Below are positions 12,701 to 22,786 of a DNA stretch of 64,000 bases, in pieces. Under the pieces are notes generated by a model that did not search any database, was not told the DNA's origin, and saw only the letters and a program-made list of their open reading frames with translations. The stretch is from Pycnopodia helianthoides (Eukaryota > Echinodermata > Asteroidea > Forcipulatida > Asteriidae). The position numbers and the translations under genes were made by a program. The DNA lies in the NCBI GenBank assembly GCA_032158295.1, contig CM063244.1, positions 9,752,055 through 9,816,054 of the forward strand, read 5' to 3'. Positions within the stretch are counted from its first letter, which is position 1. Each line of letters opens with the position of its first letter.

Positions 12701-13987
12701 ATGATTGAGCAAGGCATTATGGGAAAAAATGAGGTTGGTTTCAACTACTTCTTATTTTGCGAAGCAAGCATCAAGCGCATGGCCTGTATAAAGCATGGGT
12801 GATGGCAACAGAGTCAGGGTACAGTACTGACCACATGGTCCAATGGGGAAGCGCCAAATACTTTGAAGTTGGTCTCCTGCTTTCCTGGTGTGCAGCATAT
12901 CATGACGGCTTGCTGACCAACCCTGGTGGTATACTCGTCAATTGTGGCCCGTAATTTTCTGTGGGGAAAAAAATATAATCAAATAAATAGTTCAATGGCT
13001 TTTGAGTTATACAATAAATTTGGCTAAAACATGGCTGGACAGTATTTATGACTATAAGGTTTGTCTTCCATTTCATTTCATTTAATATTTCATTAATTTA
13101 TGATTTCTGGTTGTGAAGCCAAGGGTTCTCAGAAAGGCGAACTGAATCACCAAGAACCTCCATGGAGAGAAGACAAGAAAGTTTCAGTTTAAGATGGGAT
13201 TTTCAAGGGAACACCCACACAATCAGGTAGGGACTGAAAACCCAATCCACACAGTGCCCCAAACGGGACTTGAACCAGGGGGTCCTAGAGATGGAAGGCG
13301 AGGAACAGAACTACCACGCCAACCCAACCGCCTGGAGTTCAACGTTTCGTGAATGTAATATGTATGACAGCATTAATCATTTCAAATGAAGTCAAATTAT
13401 TAAAAAAACACACAAAAAACAGGATGTTGAAGAAGTGCTATTCAAACATTAAAAGCGGATGTTTTAAGCTGCTTTCAAAAAAAGAGAACTCCTTTCTCAA
13501 GGGTTGCAAAAACTTCACATTTAAATCATGTCACTTCCTTGCTACTTACCTCAACAATCTCGTCTGTTGTCGTTTGCGTATCGATGGATTCGTCTCAAAC
13601 GAGTGAGGGCGCTTTCTCTTTTTACCTGTTGCAATAGCAGCAGCAGCTGCAACACCGATTGGACCTGAGAGACCAAAAGATACAAACAATTAGTCTTTTT
13701 AAGGGGGTCATGAAAAACAAAAATAGTTGCCCTGGACTTCGCCTTGGTGCCCCTTCAAAATTTTCCCATAGACTTTTAATGAAAGTGCCCCTTGCAAAAT
13801 GAGAATGGCCTTGCCCCTCTCAAAGATGAAATTCCAGGCCTGGTATGGTTTGAAACATAATTTGTTTACCTGCTGCAGCGAGTTGTGCCGTGACATCATC
13901 ATGCATTGCGGAATTGAGCAAGTCCGTCTCATCGAAGGCGGACTCTGGCGAGGAGGGCTCGCTCACGTCATCACCTATCATCATCAT
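6443..13987 (-). CDS. NRF1: NRF1 / P3A2 transcription factor, complete coding sequence in seven exons
   Basis: Nuclear respiratory factor 1 binds TGCGCAYGCGCA-type promoter elements as a homodimer and activates mitochondrial and housekeeping genes. The exons, in coding order, are 13870-13987, 13550-13664, 12832-12958, 10087-10395, 8783-9025, 7761-8091 and 6443-6720. Their lengths sum to 1521 nt, giving 506 aa plus stop, against 503 aa in human. All junctions are GT/AG and phase-compatible. An acidic Ser-Pro N-terminus (residues 1-40) precedes the basic NLS GKKRKRPHSF (53-62). The DNA-binding and dimerisation region runs to about residue 260, with KMTQAQLRAFIP, STGRGKPGWGKESC and WPSDLPWANVRSDVR as landmarks. 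The C-terminal half is a Gln/Thr/Val-rich activation region ending VEVVTIEQP. The start is the first ATG of a run of three. An in-frame TGA at 14015-14017 excludes a longer N-terminus in this exon, so the roughly 37 extra N-terminal residues of vertebrate NRF1 are absent. Identification is by family recognition; confidence is very high. Confidence 0.96.
6815..6903. repeat. 90-bp repeat, copy in NRF1 intron 6
   Basis: TTGGTGCATCAGCATAAC opens it and TGCACC closes it, with inner GTACATGTCAGAAGGATCTA followed by TTGATA. Same orientation and length as the copies at 8301 and 9696. Confidence 0.8.
7761..8091 (-). CDS. NRF1: NRF1 coding exon 6 (activation domain)
   Basis: The acceptor is GATTATAG|CAAGTA and the donor CTCAAG|GTAAGG; 331 nt. 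It opens with a QVQQVQQ repeat, followed by Gln- and Ala-rich sequence and MNSEAAAHGMATLAEATLAEG, which matches the repeated motif of the vertebrate activation domain. Confidence 0.95.
8301..8388. repeat. 90-bp repeat, copy in NRF1 intron 5
   Basis: TTGGTGCATCAGCATAAC to TGCACC with the same conserved inner block. The 8-bp ends TTGGTGCA / TGCACCAA are inverted, which suggests a tiny MITE. Confidence 0.8.
8436..8735. mobile_element. two adjacent MITE family K copies in NRF1 intron 5
   Basis: Segments 8436-8579 and 8637-8735 both carry CAGCCAATGAGAGGTC and a GAGG(A/G)CGCT motif seen in the copy at 5513. The second copy is truncated. Confidence 0.6.
8783..9025 (-). CDS. NRF1: NRF1 coding exon 5
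   Basis: The acceptor is TACCACAG|GTGTCC and the donor GTTAAT|GTGAGT; 243 nt, phase 0 at both ends. It encodes VSWTHALRTIVKNCYKHHG REDLL and then the start of the activation region (AVVQTINNPDGTVSLIQVDTG), both strongly NRF1-like. Confidence 0.96.
9071..9191. mobile_element. MITE family L copy (GAGATATGGTGGACAC ends)
   Basis: AGCCATTTTGAGATATGG is inverted against CCATATCTCAAAAAGGCT, with an inner TTTGGTTTGGGTAAATCTG / TTCACCCAAACCAAAC inverted pair, so almost the whole element folds back. The relative at 24952-25210 is interrupted. Confidence 0.75.
9696..9787. repeat. 90-bp repeat, copy in NRF1 intron 4
   Basis: TTGGTGCATCAGCTTAAC to TGCACCAA with the inner block GTACATGTCGGAAGGATCTA. Third same-orientation copy. 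Confidence 0.8.
10087..10395 (-). CDS. NRF1: NRF1 coding exon 4 (DNA-binding core)
   Basis: The acceptor is CATCCACCAG|GTTCG and the donor AAGAAG|GTAATT; 309 nt, phase 0 at both ends. It encodes residues 121-223, including KMTQAQLRAFIPLMLK, STGRGKPGWGKESCRP and WWPSDLPWANVRSDVRSED, the most conserved block of the NRF1/P3A2/EWG family. Confidence 0.97.
10549..11665. mobile_element. non-autonomous pogo/Tc1-like element with TA target duplication
   Basis: CAGTCGACTCTCATTAATAC at the left mirrors GTATTAACGAGAGCCGACTG at the right, flanked by TA on both sides (10547-10548 and 11666-11667), the Tc1/mariner-pogo pattern. No transposase ORF. It sits in NRF1 intron 3 and carries a nested family G repeat at 11156-11549. 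Confidence 0.8.
11156..11549. mobile_element. family G repeat nested in the pogo-like element
   Basis: AGGGCTCGAATTTGACACTG at the left and CCCAAATTCGAGCCCTGG at the right form inverted ends. A second copy is at 60412-60803 and an end fragment at 26531-26611. Confidence 0.75.
11871..12060. mobile_element. MITE with GCGAA-rich inverted ends
   Basis: AGCCCGGTTCATACTTCCTG and its inverse CAGGAAGTATGAACCGGGCT bound about 190 bp, flanked by TTA on both sides. The inverted similarity continues inward through repeated GCGAA/TTCGC words. Confidence 0.85.
12264..12329 (-). CDS. putative 66-nt cassette exon in NRF1 intron 3
   Basis: A 66-nt open segment sits between a T-rich acceptor (ending AAATCCAG) and a donor-like AAAG|GTAGTG. 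It is exactly 22 codons (QMENTAFN...GLGATK), and the flanking exons meet in phase 0, so inclusion would keep the NRF1 frame. It would insert into the DNA-binding domain between HV (119-120) and VRSCKS (121-126). I see no counterpart in the human protein. It could be a chance reading frame; only transcript reads can decide. Confidence 0.4.
12832..12958 (-). CDS. NRF1: NRF1 coding exon 3 (DNA-binding domain)
   Basis: The acceptor is CCCACAG|AAAATT and the donor CATGTG|GTCAGT. It encodes KLRATIDEYTTRVGQQAV and FKVFGASPLDHV, matching the core of the NRF1 family DNA-binding domain. Length 127 nt; it restores phase 0 at residue 120. Confidence 0.93.
13120..13332 (-). mobile_element. tRNA-derived SINE
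   Basis: Read on the minus strand, TTGGCGTGGTAG (A-box-like) is followed by GGTTCAAGTCCCG (B box, 13268-13280) and a body about 130 bp long. It lies in NRF1 intron 2. Confidence 0.65.
13550..13664 (-). CDS. NRF1: NRF1 coding exon 2 (nuclear localisation signal)
   Basis: The acceptor is CTCTCAG|GT and the donor TTGAG|GTAAGT. The exon encodes the alanine run AAAAAIATG, the basic GKKRKRPHSF signal and NPSIRKRQQTRLLR, the start of the DNA-binding domain. Length is 115 nt; entry phase 1, exit phase 2. Confidence 0.94.
13728..13842. repeat. family F repeat (GAAATTCCAGGCCTG end)
   Basis: GTGCCCCTTCAAAATTTTCC, AGTGCCCCTTGCAAAATG and GGCCTTGCCCCTCTCAAAG lead to AAATTCCAGGCCTGG. Relatives occur at 14073, 18857, 47583, 55000 and 63575. 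Confidence 0.65.
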
Positions 13988-14031
13988 CTTGACTACTTCA
14001 AGTGACCCCAAAGGTCACACAAGTCAGCTTG
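13870..14031 (-). CDS. NRF1: NRF1 first coding exon with 5' UTR
   Basis: The acceptor (T-rich tract then TTTAG) ends at 14032. The exon carries about 44 nt of 5' UTR with an in-frame TGA. The ATG is at 13987-13985 and the donor GCAG|GTAAAC lies just below 13870. It encodes MMMIGDDVSEPSSPES...VTAQLAAAG and ends with one spare base (phase 1). The acidic Ser-Pro block aligns with the phosphorylated N-terminal part of vertebrate NRF1. Confidence 0.92.
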
Positions 14032-14072
14032 CTAAATAAAAAAAATATTACTATTAACATTTTACACAAGAA

Positions 14073-14211
14073 CAGGCCTCGAATTTCGCCACGGCACAAT
14101 TGCTGTGGGTGCCCTTAAAAACCTTCAACACAAATTCAAATTTTCCTCATTGGGTGCCCTTCATTTTGGGGAAATTGCCGTGCCCTTTTGAACACGAAGT
14201 TCGAGGCCTGC
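14073..14211. repeat. family F repeat with CAGGCCTCGAA inverted ends
   Basis: CAGGCCTCGAATTTCG and CGAAGTTCGAGGCCTG bound a 139-bp unit with TGGGTGCCCTTC and GTGCCCTTTTG words. Confidence 0.7.
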
Positions 14212-17097
14212 AAGAAGTACAATATATGCCATAAAAGTTTGTAATTTTTAACTAGACACAACTTTAGGATTACAAAACGCATTGAAGCACATACTATGGC
14301 AGTATGGTTTTTTTCAGCATTTTATGTTGCTGCTGTAATGAAAAGTAAGACGGCCCATAAATTTTTTAACTTTGCTCCATGTATAACAAAAAATAACAAT
14401 GCAATTTGTTTGAAATTTGGCCCAACCTCAACCATTATCTTGGTCGGGGGAGGGTTACGTTCGTCGTCGTAGCTTCAAAAATCAGAACCCTCGATCCTCC
14501 CGACTATTCAGACTGAAAGGTTGAGACGAACCGTAGGTTAAAACTCCGCTAAAATTCTTTACCTTCCCTTCATAATTCAACATTTCATGTACCCGATAAG
14601 CACTTTCACAGTGGTATGCACCGCCTTGTTCGAGGGGCAGATTCATTTACTTTTGAACACTCATCGCCATCTGCAACTGGGCGATTGAACTTCCACGAAC
14701 CTTCCCGACGCGTACATGAAAATGCTAGCACCAAGTCGAAGCAGCAGTGAGCGTTCAAAGTAAACAAATCTGCACCTTGAACAAGATAAACCATATAACT
14801 TCAAAAGTTCAAAATCGTTAAAAAAAATTGTCAACAGTTTTAAAAACACATTGTTCATTGCAGTCTCGCGACACAATTATCACAGCTGTGTTCACCGCAT
14901 TTGCAACGTACAAAAAAATTGCCTCTACATCGAGACCTCAGATCAATTGCTTACTTTATGAAGCCAACGGACATGATTTTGGTCACTGAGAAGTAAAACT
15001 TATTAATATCATTGTGCCCATGGAAAAATGAATGTTGCAACTCAAGTTTGTTTGGTTTTTCACTTCAGAGAGGGCAGAGAGGGTAAATTTTGCTGATTAA
15101 GCAAATGTAACTCAGGGTTTCCAGTGTTTTAGGTAAGAAAATAAGAAAAACTACGACACATCCGAAATCCACTAGTTACTTGTCGCTTGTGAGATTCACC
15201 TCTTTGAGGATTGTGGACTTTTGACTGGTCCTCAGGTGTAGCGTTTGGCCAGCGGACCACCGTCACTGGAAATCGCTAACTCGACACGTTAAGGGTAAGT
15301 TGAGGGTAAGGGAAAATACCGGTAGGCGGTACTGGAGATACCGACCATTCGACTTCCCTTTTGACTCCGTTCTGACTTTCAAGGGACTTTGAAAGACTCA
15401 CTTGTTTGAATCTACATTTTTGTAACAAATTTGCTTCACATAATTCATTGTTTTTTGTTTTGTGTTGCGCATAGAGGTTCCTGCATTGTTCGCTATATAA
15501 ATGTTTCGTATTGGGGGCAAAGCTGGAGATAGCTGACTGTCTGTTCGACTTCCCTTTTATTAGACAGCATTGAGAATCAAGTCGACAATTTAGGGAAAAA
15601 AGCTGTCAGAGATACAGACCGTTGCACTTCCTTTTTTTTTTACAGAATTAGCTGTCAATTTGGCTACGTGTTAGTTTAGTAGTGCCACTGGCGAGCTGCC
15701 GTGGAGCAGTGGTAGTGTAAACACATTTGCGCGCCCGATCCCGTGTCCAGCCTGCCTGCTGCGACCAGGTTGTGTCATGCTTGGAACCCGGATCCAGCAC
15801 TGCACTAGTGCCATCTACTGCAGACTCTCAAAGGATTTTCCTTTTTAGAAAGTTGACTAATTTATTTCGTTTGAATTCAGGCCTTCTAATCTATTCTAAT
15901 TGACGTAATATTATTAGTATTTAACAGATCCAACGGTTCAGTTGTCTGAACCATCCAGTTGTCTTTGCCAAGGCGGTCAACCTTCGAGATGCCAGACATT
16001 TAACCACAAGTTTGCCATGTTAAGTTAAGATTTGAAATTGATTAAAATGTTAGGATATTATTATTTATTCTATATTTCATTGAGGACGTCGTCATGTAAT
16101 TCATATGTAACTGTAAATTTAGGTTTCCTTTTAATTTCAGCATATTTCTTGGAGCAGACAACACTTCTTCTTTTCTTTTATAGAAAAGAATGTTCAAGAA
16201 TAAAAGGGTTTTAAAATACATCATCATCATGCTTCATGATCAATACTTTGTCCGTGTCCCTTCTTAAGGAATATTTTTATTTGAGCTCTCTAAAAGTAGT
16301 TTTTAAGGAAGTAACAAAAAAGGTTTCACAACAACTTCAGGGTTGTCTACATACGTAAAGGCCTGGCCCATGGTACCCCCCAAAACAAAAAAATGTTGGT
16401 GCATGCGTCGTTCTTTTATCCTCGAAAACTTTTTTTGCGACTGCGTGATAGCCCCAACTAATTCGCGCATGTCTGCAAATAATTCAGGCAACTGATGCTT
16501 AGATACGCTAATGTAACCCTCTAAAATCTTACCAATCGTTCGGTTTCATGGGATCAAATGTTGATTCAATTGTCATCTTCTTTTCAAAGAAGGGATTGAG
16601 TTTCATTTTGTTGAGAAATTTTTGGCGAGTCAGGTAGATTTACAAATTTTAAGATGAAATATTTTCCTGAGTAGATGTTTCGTTGGCCGTCCCGAGTCGA
16701 AAATTGCTATTGCGGCTGCGCATACCAAAATCATCTGCCTTAAAAAACATGAAGAAAAAAAGATACTGAAATCAGCTTTCAGAGCGCTTTTTGTTCAACT
16801 AGACTTATTTGTCTACATTTTTAATACATCAGGTATATCTTGAAGTTCTCGTTGTCCAAAAATGTGCTCATAAAATGACTCAATTTTGAAAAAGAATTGA
16901 GGCTAGCTTATCTTGTAAGCGGAAAGTACGATGTGCGACTGCGCAAACGACAAAAGATCGAATGGTTTACAAATTTTGTACATATCTTTTGCTGAATAGT
17001 TTTAGTTTTTTTTGTATAAAATCATAAAAAATACCAAGAAAAATAATTTTCAATTCTTTAACTTTATCTAATGAAAATATTGTTTTCAAATACTTAC
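14212..17097. other. NRF1 upstream intron or 5' flank
   Basis: No coding exon is supported. If the donor at 17098 is right, this is the intron that separates it from the ATG exon. A second donor-like AAAGTAAGC lies near 14950 on the minus strand. Confidence 0.35.
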
Positions 17098-17200
17098 CTT
17101 AAATACCTGCAAATTGATGTCAGAAAATGCCCTTCCAACTAAAATTGGATGCGCGGAAACGTACACATTCGAGACGGTTATGAGCACGCCACTCAATTTA
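17098..17200 (-). other. NRF1: candidate NRF1 non-coding first exon and promoter
   Basis: On the minus strand TATTTAAG|GTAAGTATTT is a near-perfect donor at 17097/17098. Above it the sequence is locally CpG-containing (GCGCGGAAACG), with a CCAAT-like element and a TGACG element up to about 17300. It is the best 5' exon candidate above the exon at 13870-14031. The transcription start is a guess, and another donor-like site occurs near 14950. Confidence 0.4.
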
Positions 17201-17688
17201 CCCGAGAGGGTCTACCAATAGGGGTACCAGCAATTGAGTAAGGAGAATTTACCAATGATCAATCGGTTGTCACAGCAACGTCTGGTAGCGTCACGGGGTT
17301 CAATGTACTTTGAGTTTAAAGAGCAACAGAAAGTATATTCTGAAATGAATCCAATTATAAACCAAAATTTCAGAAAACATTAATTTTTTATTTATAATAA
17401 CCAAAAGGCAACTTTCCGTTGTGTAACAAATATTCACATAAAAAACCCAAAAGCAATTAGATCTCAAGCATCTTCAAATGGAAGTAATATCAAATCATTC
17501 TAAATTTAATAGCACCAAGGAGTAAATAAAACACAAAGACTTGATCACTATATTTTGTTCTAATGTAGGTAATAGGTTGGTGATGAAGTAATCTCAGAAT
17601 ACTGGTAAATCCTTTTAAATATATTAAATATTGTTCACTGTTTGCATTATCCCGGGGAAAAAAATAAAAAAATAAATAAATACAAAAT

Positions 17689-18060
17689 CTTAAAGGCAGG
17701 ATACACTTTTGGTAATTGTCAAAGACCAGTATTCTCACTTGGTGTATCCCAACATATGCATAAAATAACAAACCTGTACAAATTTGGGCTCAATTGGTCA
17801 TTGAAGTTGCAAGAAAATAATGGGGAAAAAACACCCTTGTTGCATAAAATTGTGTGTGCTTTCAAATGCCTGCAAAAGGGTTCATCTCAGATTCAATTAT
17901 TTTAGTGAGAAATTACCTCTTTCTCAAAATCTACAACTTCAGAGGGAGTAGTTTCTCACAATATTCTATACTATCAGCAGCTCTCAGGTGCTCCTTACCG
18001 AGTAGGTTTTTATGGTAATGTATTTCTTGAGTAATTACCAATAAGTATCCATCTTTAAAA
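17689..18060. mobile_element. family E repeat (TTAAAGGCA...ACAC ends), about 370 bp
   Basis: CTTAAAGGCAGGATACAC at the left; CAATAAGTATCCATCTTTAA at the right is the inverse. Family landmarks CTCAATTGGTCATTGAAG and GGGAGTAGTTTCTCACAA are present. Confidence 0.75.
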
Positions 18061-18118
18061 TAGGAAAACAGCAATCTCACTTTATTTTATCACTTTTATG
18101 TGTCAAAGTTTAAATGCA

Positions 18119-18314
18119 GGGCCCAATCATTCATAGAGTTGCTTTAGCAGAAAATCTAAACATTTTTCTACCAGCAAATCTAAGCAGGATACCGGCTGCA
18201 TCTGATCCATGTCAAAAGGTATTTTAGCTGGTAACCTTATTCTTGCCTGTAAGCGTTATTTTGTTGTGCTTAGAAACAATTTTTATGCTAAAGCAGCTCT
18301 TTGAAATTGGGTCC
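18119..18314. mobile_element. MITE family A copy
   Basis: GGGCCCAATCATTCATAGAG at the left and CTCTTTGAAATTGGGTCC at the right are inverted. The inner order is reversed relative to the copy at 23212 (TTGTTGTGCTTAG lies to the right). Confidence 0.7.
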
Positions 18315-18369
18315 AGATCTATGAAAAAAGAGTGTTCAAACATTATAACATTAGGTTGAATAAACAATT

Positions 18370-18450
18370 TTTTTTTTACTAGAGCGGGATTTGAAACATC
18401 GACCTCCAGATCATCGTGCCGGCACTCTACCAACTGAGCTACTGGTCAGT
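18370..18450 (-). mobile_element. tRNA-like SINE
   Basis: On the minus strand GTAGCTCAGTTGGTAGAGTG (A box), a CTGGAGGTCGATG arm, then GTTTCAAATCCCGCTCTAGT (B box). No CCA or clean acceptor stem. Confidence 0.65.
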
Positions 18451-18856
18451 TTTCCTTGTGGTTTATTACTTGATATTTAACATATACAATATTGATACAA
18501 AAACCACTTGCGAAAAAAACAGAAAACACCATAAATGATTTGGTTCAAAATTGTTTAATCAGAAATACGTTTGGTAAATAAACAAATATCACAAGAAAAA
18601 GGAACAGACAGTACTGCAAGTTAATACAGTAAGTGCATATTCACATATCAATATTAAGTATACAAATATTTGCATAATTATGTAGTTTCATTTTTAAGGA
18701 ATCAATTCTTTATAATTGGTTTTGTCGTTGACGCGGGCCACTGCATTTGCAACCTTGTGGGCTGTCTGACAGTTCAAAGGTCACGCCCTGATGAGCTCCA
18801 AATTTACCACAAACTGTTTGAATGTACATCCACAGACCTACTAGCTGATAGACACT

Positions 18857-18975
18857 TCGAGGGCCTAGGGGGCAACAGGGCAATTGCCTCCATGCCCCTG
18901 GTCATTTCCTTTTGATGCCCTTAAATTGTTCCAGTAGAAATTTAAATTCCATTTATAGAAGTGCCCTTTCTTCAA
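18857..18975. repeat. family F repeat
   Basis: GGGCAACAGGGCAATTGCCT followed by ATGCCCCTGGTC, TGATGCCCTTAAATTGTTCC and GTGCCCTTTCTTCAAGG. It directly abuts the family E copy at 18971. Confidence 0.55.
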
Positions 18976-19335
18976 GGCAAAGTACACCTTTGGTTTTTGA
19001 AACCGTTTGATAATATTAATCCTCTATAAATGTAGATATATAAAATAAGAATAACCTACGAAAATTTCATTTCAAAAGGTGGTAGCGCTTTTGAAATATC
19101 GGTGAAAACCTAGAGCGGTTATTGTCCAAGCAGGAAAAATAATATGTAATTGGAATACACAATCGTTTCTCAGATTGAAATGGTTTTTAATCCCCCCCTC
19201 TAAAACCACATTCCTTTGAAGGGAATTGTTTCTCAAAATGTTCTACATTATCAACAGCTGCAGAGCTTCTTACCAAGCAATTAGTTTTTATGGCCAATAA
19301 CTTTGTTTGTAATTACCAAATTGCTCCCTTTAAGG
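18971..19335. mobile_element. family E repeat
   Basis: TTCAAGGCAAAGTACACC at the left; TTACCAAATTGCTCCCTTTAA at the right. The AATTGTTTCTCAAAATGTTC block is shared with its neighbours. Confidence 0.65.
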
Positions 19336-19512
19336 AAAACTTGCCTTGCCCTTACAACAATCAAGTATCAGGCATGAATTCATGAAAAATTACCAACCAT
19401 CAGTGACAGGGTTTAAATTCAGAAACTGAATTTTGTGTTTTAAACCATACAAGCTCGAATGTTGTTCTTTTGGTGGTGAACTAGCTCGATTTCTTAAAGC
19501 ACTAATAATTCA

Positions 19513-19893
19513 TCTTAAAGGCACTGGACACTATTGGTAATTACTCAAAATAATTGTTAGCATAAAAATTTACTTGGTAACGAGCAAGGGAGAGCTGTTG
19601 ACAGTATAAAACATTGTGAGAAACGGCTCCCTCTGAAGTAATGTAGTTTTTGAAAAAGAAGTAATTTCTCAGTAAAATATTTGAATTGATTTCGAGACCT
19701 CACGCAATCAAGCATCTGAAAGCACACAACTTCATGTGACAAGGGTGTTTTTTCTTCCATTATTATCTTGCAACTTCGACGACCAATTGAGTTCAAATTT
19801 TCACAGGTTTGTTATTTTGTGCATATGTTGAGATACACCAAGTGAGAAGACTGGTCTTTGACAATTACCAAAGGTGTCCAGTGTCTTTAAGAT
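19513..19893. mobile_element. family E repeat, well preserved
   Basis: CTTAAAGGCACTGGACACTA is inverted against AGGTGTCCAGTGTCTTTAAG. Inside it has GACCAATTGAGTTCAAATTT followed by TCACAGGTTTG, the family landmark. Confidence 0.85.
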
Positions 19894-20876
19894 GAATATT
19901 ACCATAGTCAGTCAGTTAATGCCCATAGTCAATATAATCCCATGGTAAAGCACCGAGTATTAGTGCTTAGCACACATCGGTGTTAGGGTAAAAACAATGT
20001 AATAGGTACTGTAAATGTCTTCTTATATTTCATGCATGTTAGCATTGCCCTTGCCTCACAACACCTCTTCCCCCGAAGACGAACAGAGTGTACCGTGCGA
20101 ATCGTCGACACCCAACTCTTTTTTTAGAGCCAACGCTCCCCCCCGTCCTCTCAGAGGAGAGTTACCCATGGATGTACCCGCAAACACGTCATCGTAACTT
20201 CACACCAAAATAAAAAGACTAGATTTGCAAACTTGAAGCTTACAGCCCTTTTGGAGGGGAGGCATTTTCTCTGGACCTTTAGCACCAGTCCCAATTTTCT
20301 TTCCAGAAAGCTTTGATAATATTTGGAGATTGTTTTGATCTTAGCACTTTCAAAACATTACAGTTAAATTAAACATTTACAATTGTTATGATCCTGATGC
20401 CTGATAGGCCAATCCTTTTTCATACCACATGTCATTAATGATTGTTTTCGTAAACCTTTGAAATGTTCCAAATTAGACGGTTGAATTTTCCTATAAAATT
20501 ACCTCTTTCAATAAAAATACATTTTCTTTTTCCGCTCCTTCGATATAAGAGGTGCATGAAATCTGAAAAAGCGAGGAAATCTTTAAACAAAGACAAACAT
20601 TATTTTACTGTCAATCAGGCCTACTGTGAATTTAGAAAAAAAGTGTAAAAATATTATTTATTATTATTCATTTATTTACACAAGTCATTGCAACAACAAC
20701 AAAATCTAGAAAAATAACCATAAATCTCAGTGTTTTTAATCAAATCTTTTATACAGGGTAAGTTTTGATGAATATAAAAGTGTTCAAACTACTCATAAAT
20801 AATAGCTCTTTCAGAATTTGGTTGCTGCACTCGTTTATTTCACACTTTCTTTGTAGTTTGTTTAAAAAAAAGAAAA

Positions 20877-20960
20877 ATTTACTAGAGTCCCCTTTTTACT
20901 TGAACCAGCGACCTCCAGATTTTACCTGCCCGTGCTCTACCAACTGAGCGATCTAGCCAT
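20877..20960 (-). mobile_element. tRNA-like SINE
   Basis: On the minus strand, AGATCGCTCAGTTGGTAGAG is followed by a CTGGAGGTCGCTG arm and GTTCAAGTAAAAAGGGG, a decayed B box. Confidence 0.55.
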
Positions 20961-22780
20961 GTTTGCAGTCTCCCTATTTTGTCCGTCAGACATCATGCAA
21001 CCTTATACTGCCCTATAGCCAGGGATCACACCAGGTTACAATACAACCTGGGAAGTGACAGTAAGGGGATCGCCATAAGGGGATGTCACTTTTATAACGG
21101 CCATGATGGCGTATTTCAGGGAACGATTTTCATCCAGCAATTTCGCATAGACAAATAATTAGACTGAACATGTTTTGTGCACATTGAATGTTAATACTGA
21201 ATAGCAATTATGATGATTTTTGAGTATCAACTGATACATTTTGTGTAACACTTTGCTATGCTATAGTGCTACACAAAAAGAAAATCGTTCACTGTAAGTG
21301 TAATTCAACCTGCTGACAGTTTTTATTTCCTGCTAATTATTCATCTGTATTCCCATATGAATTTAGTTTGTTCAGATATATACAAGCTGTTCAAACTGAA
21401 ACTTATCAGATAGAGAAAAACTACAAATTTATAAAATTTATAAATTTCTGCTTCAACTGAACCGAAAATATGTGTCAGGTGTCAAATGAACTCATCATGT
21501 GCAGTGATGCACTGCACTCAAACACATTTATTTTAGCACAGCGACGATATTAAAATGTATTTAATTTCCGTTTCTTGATTCACTTCAAAAATACAGAAAA
21601 CCACAGGAAAACAGAAGAAATGGTGAGTTATGACTTACACACTCATCCACTAATTTGAATTCCTACTTATTTTTGTATTAAGTTATTAGTTTTTAATTTT
21701 GGAGGTAGCTAATTTTAGCATCCTGAAAAGAAAGAAAAAATGCTTTCGAAAATAAAAACAGCTGCTTTATAAAATGAAAATATCTACTCTTGAAAACAAA
21801 ATAACCGCTCTTGAAATTAAAATAATGATGACTAACAGAAAATAGATATGCATTACCTGGGGAAAGATACTCATTGAGATATTTCAGTGCAAGAGTTAAC
21901 ATTCAGCCTCACTTGTCGATTTAATAGAGCATGATTTTGTGCTCGTTTAAAAAAAAAAAATTATTACAAATTTGATTATTTCCAGTATTGAAATAAAAGC
22001 CTTTGCTTTGATCCATGGCTTTTCCTTGAAATATGTTTTGTAAAGACAGTCTATTGTGAAATAATACGTTTATATGTTTTTACTAAAAATTATAGACTAT
22101 GGGAAGCATTTGTTCTTGAAAATGAAACAGACAACATGTAAAGTTCAACAGAGGAAATGTAACAAATGGTGCATCCAGCAGTCAATCTGCATTGTTTAAA
22201 ATGTGCACTTTTGAAAGCATGCTTGCTTTTTTGATGCTAGGCAGTTACTGTGGTTGACCAGGCTTAACCCCTCAAAGACCTAACGGCCACAAGCGGGCGT
22301 AAGATTTGATCTACTTCTATACACAGAAAAGGTCATAGTGAAAGTCATGTCAAGAATTGACTTTTTCGAAGTTTTCCACGTTGGCATACTATTTACATTT
22401 AACAAAACAGAATATCTGTTTCAGATAGTTCTATTTCAGGCGTTTTGACTGAAAAAATAGTGCACAAAATTAACAATAGTACCATCGTATGGGCGTATTG
22501 TGATGATTTTTACAAAAATGAATGGTGTCTGTAAATCCTGTCACAGCACATCCGAGTCCAGGTAGCACCTTTTGAAGATGGATAACGTTACCTTTAAGTC
22601 ATTGTTTTTTGGCACGTACATAGGTAGGGATCCTCAGCAAACTCCAGGTTGCAATAAATCAACAGTGTGCTACCCCCTTTCTCTCTGGCTACATGAATCT
22701 CTCATACCTCGTCTCATGTGCAATCACCACTCCAAGTTGTTACAAGATAAAACACAAAACCGGGGTCCAGACCGGGTTAG
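20961..22780. other. AT-rich intergenic sequence between SMKR1 and NRF1
   Basis: No gene is seen. The open frames are short and of low complexity. Confidence 0.35.
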
Positions 22781-22786
22781 CTCCCT

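Noticed and set aside
20080..20180. Histone mRNA stem-loop-like sequence (CTCTTTTTTTAGAGCCAACG)
   Set aside because: The stem is incomplete and no histone coding sequence lies upstream on either strand.
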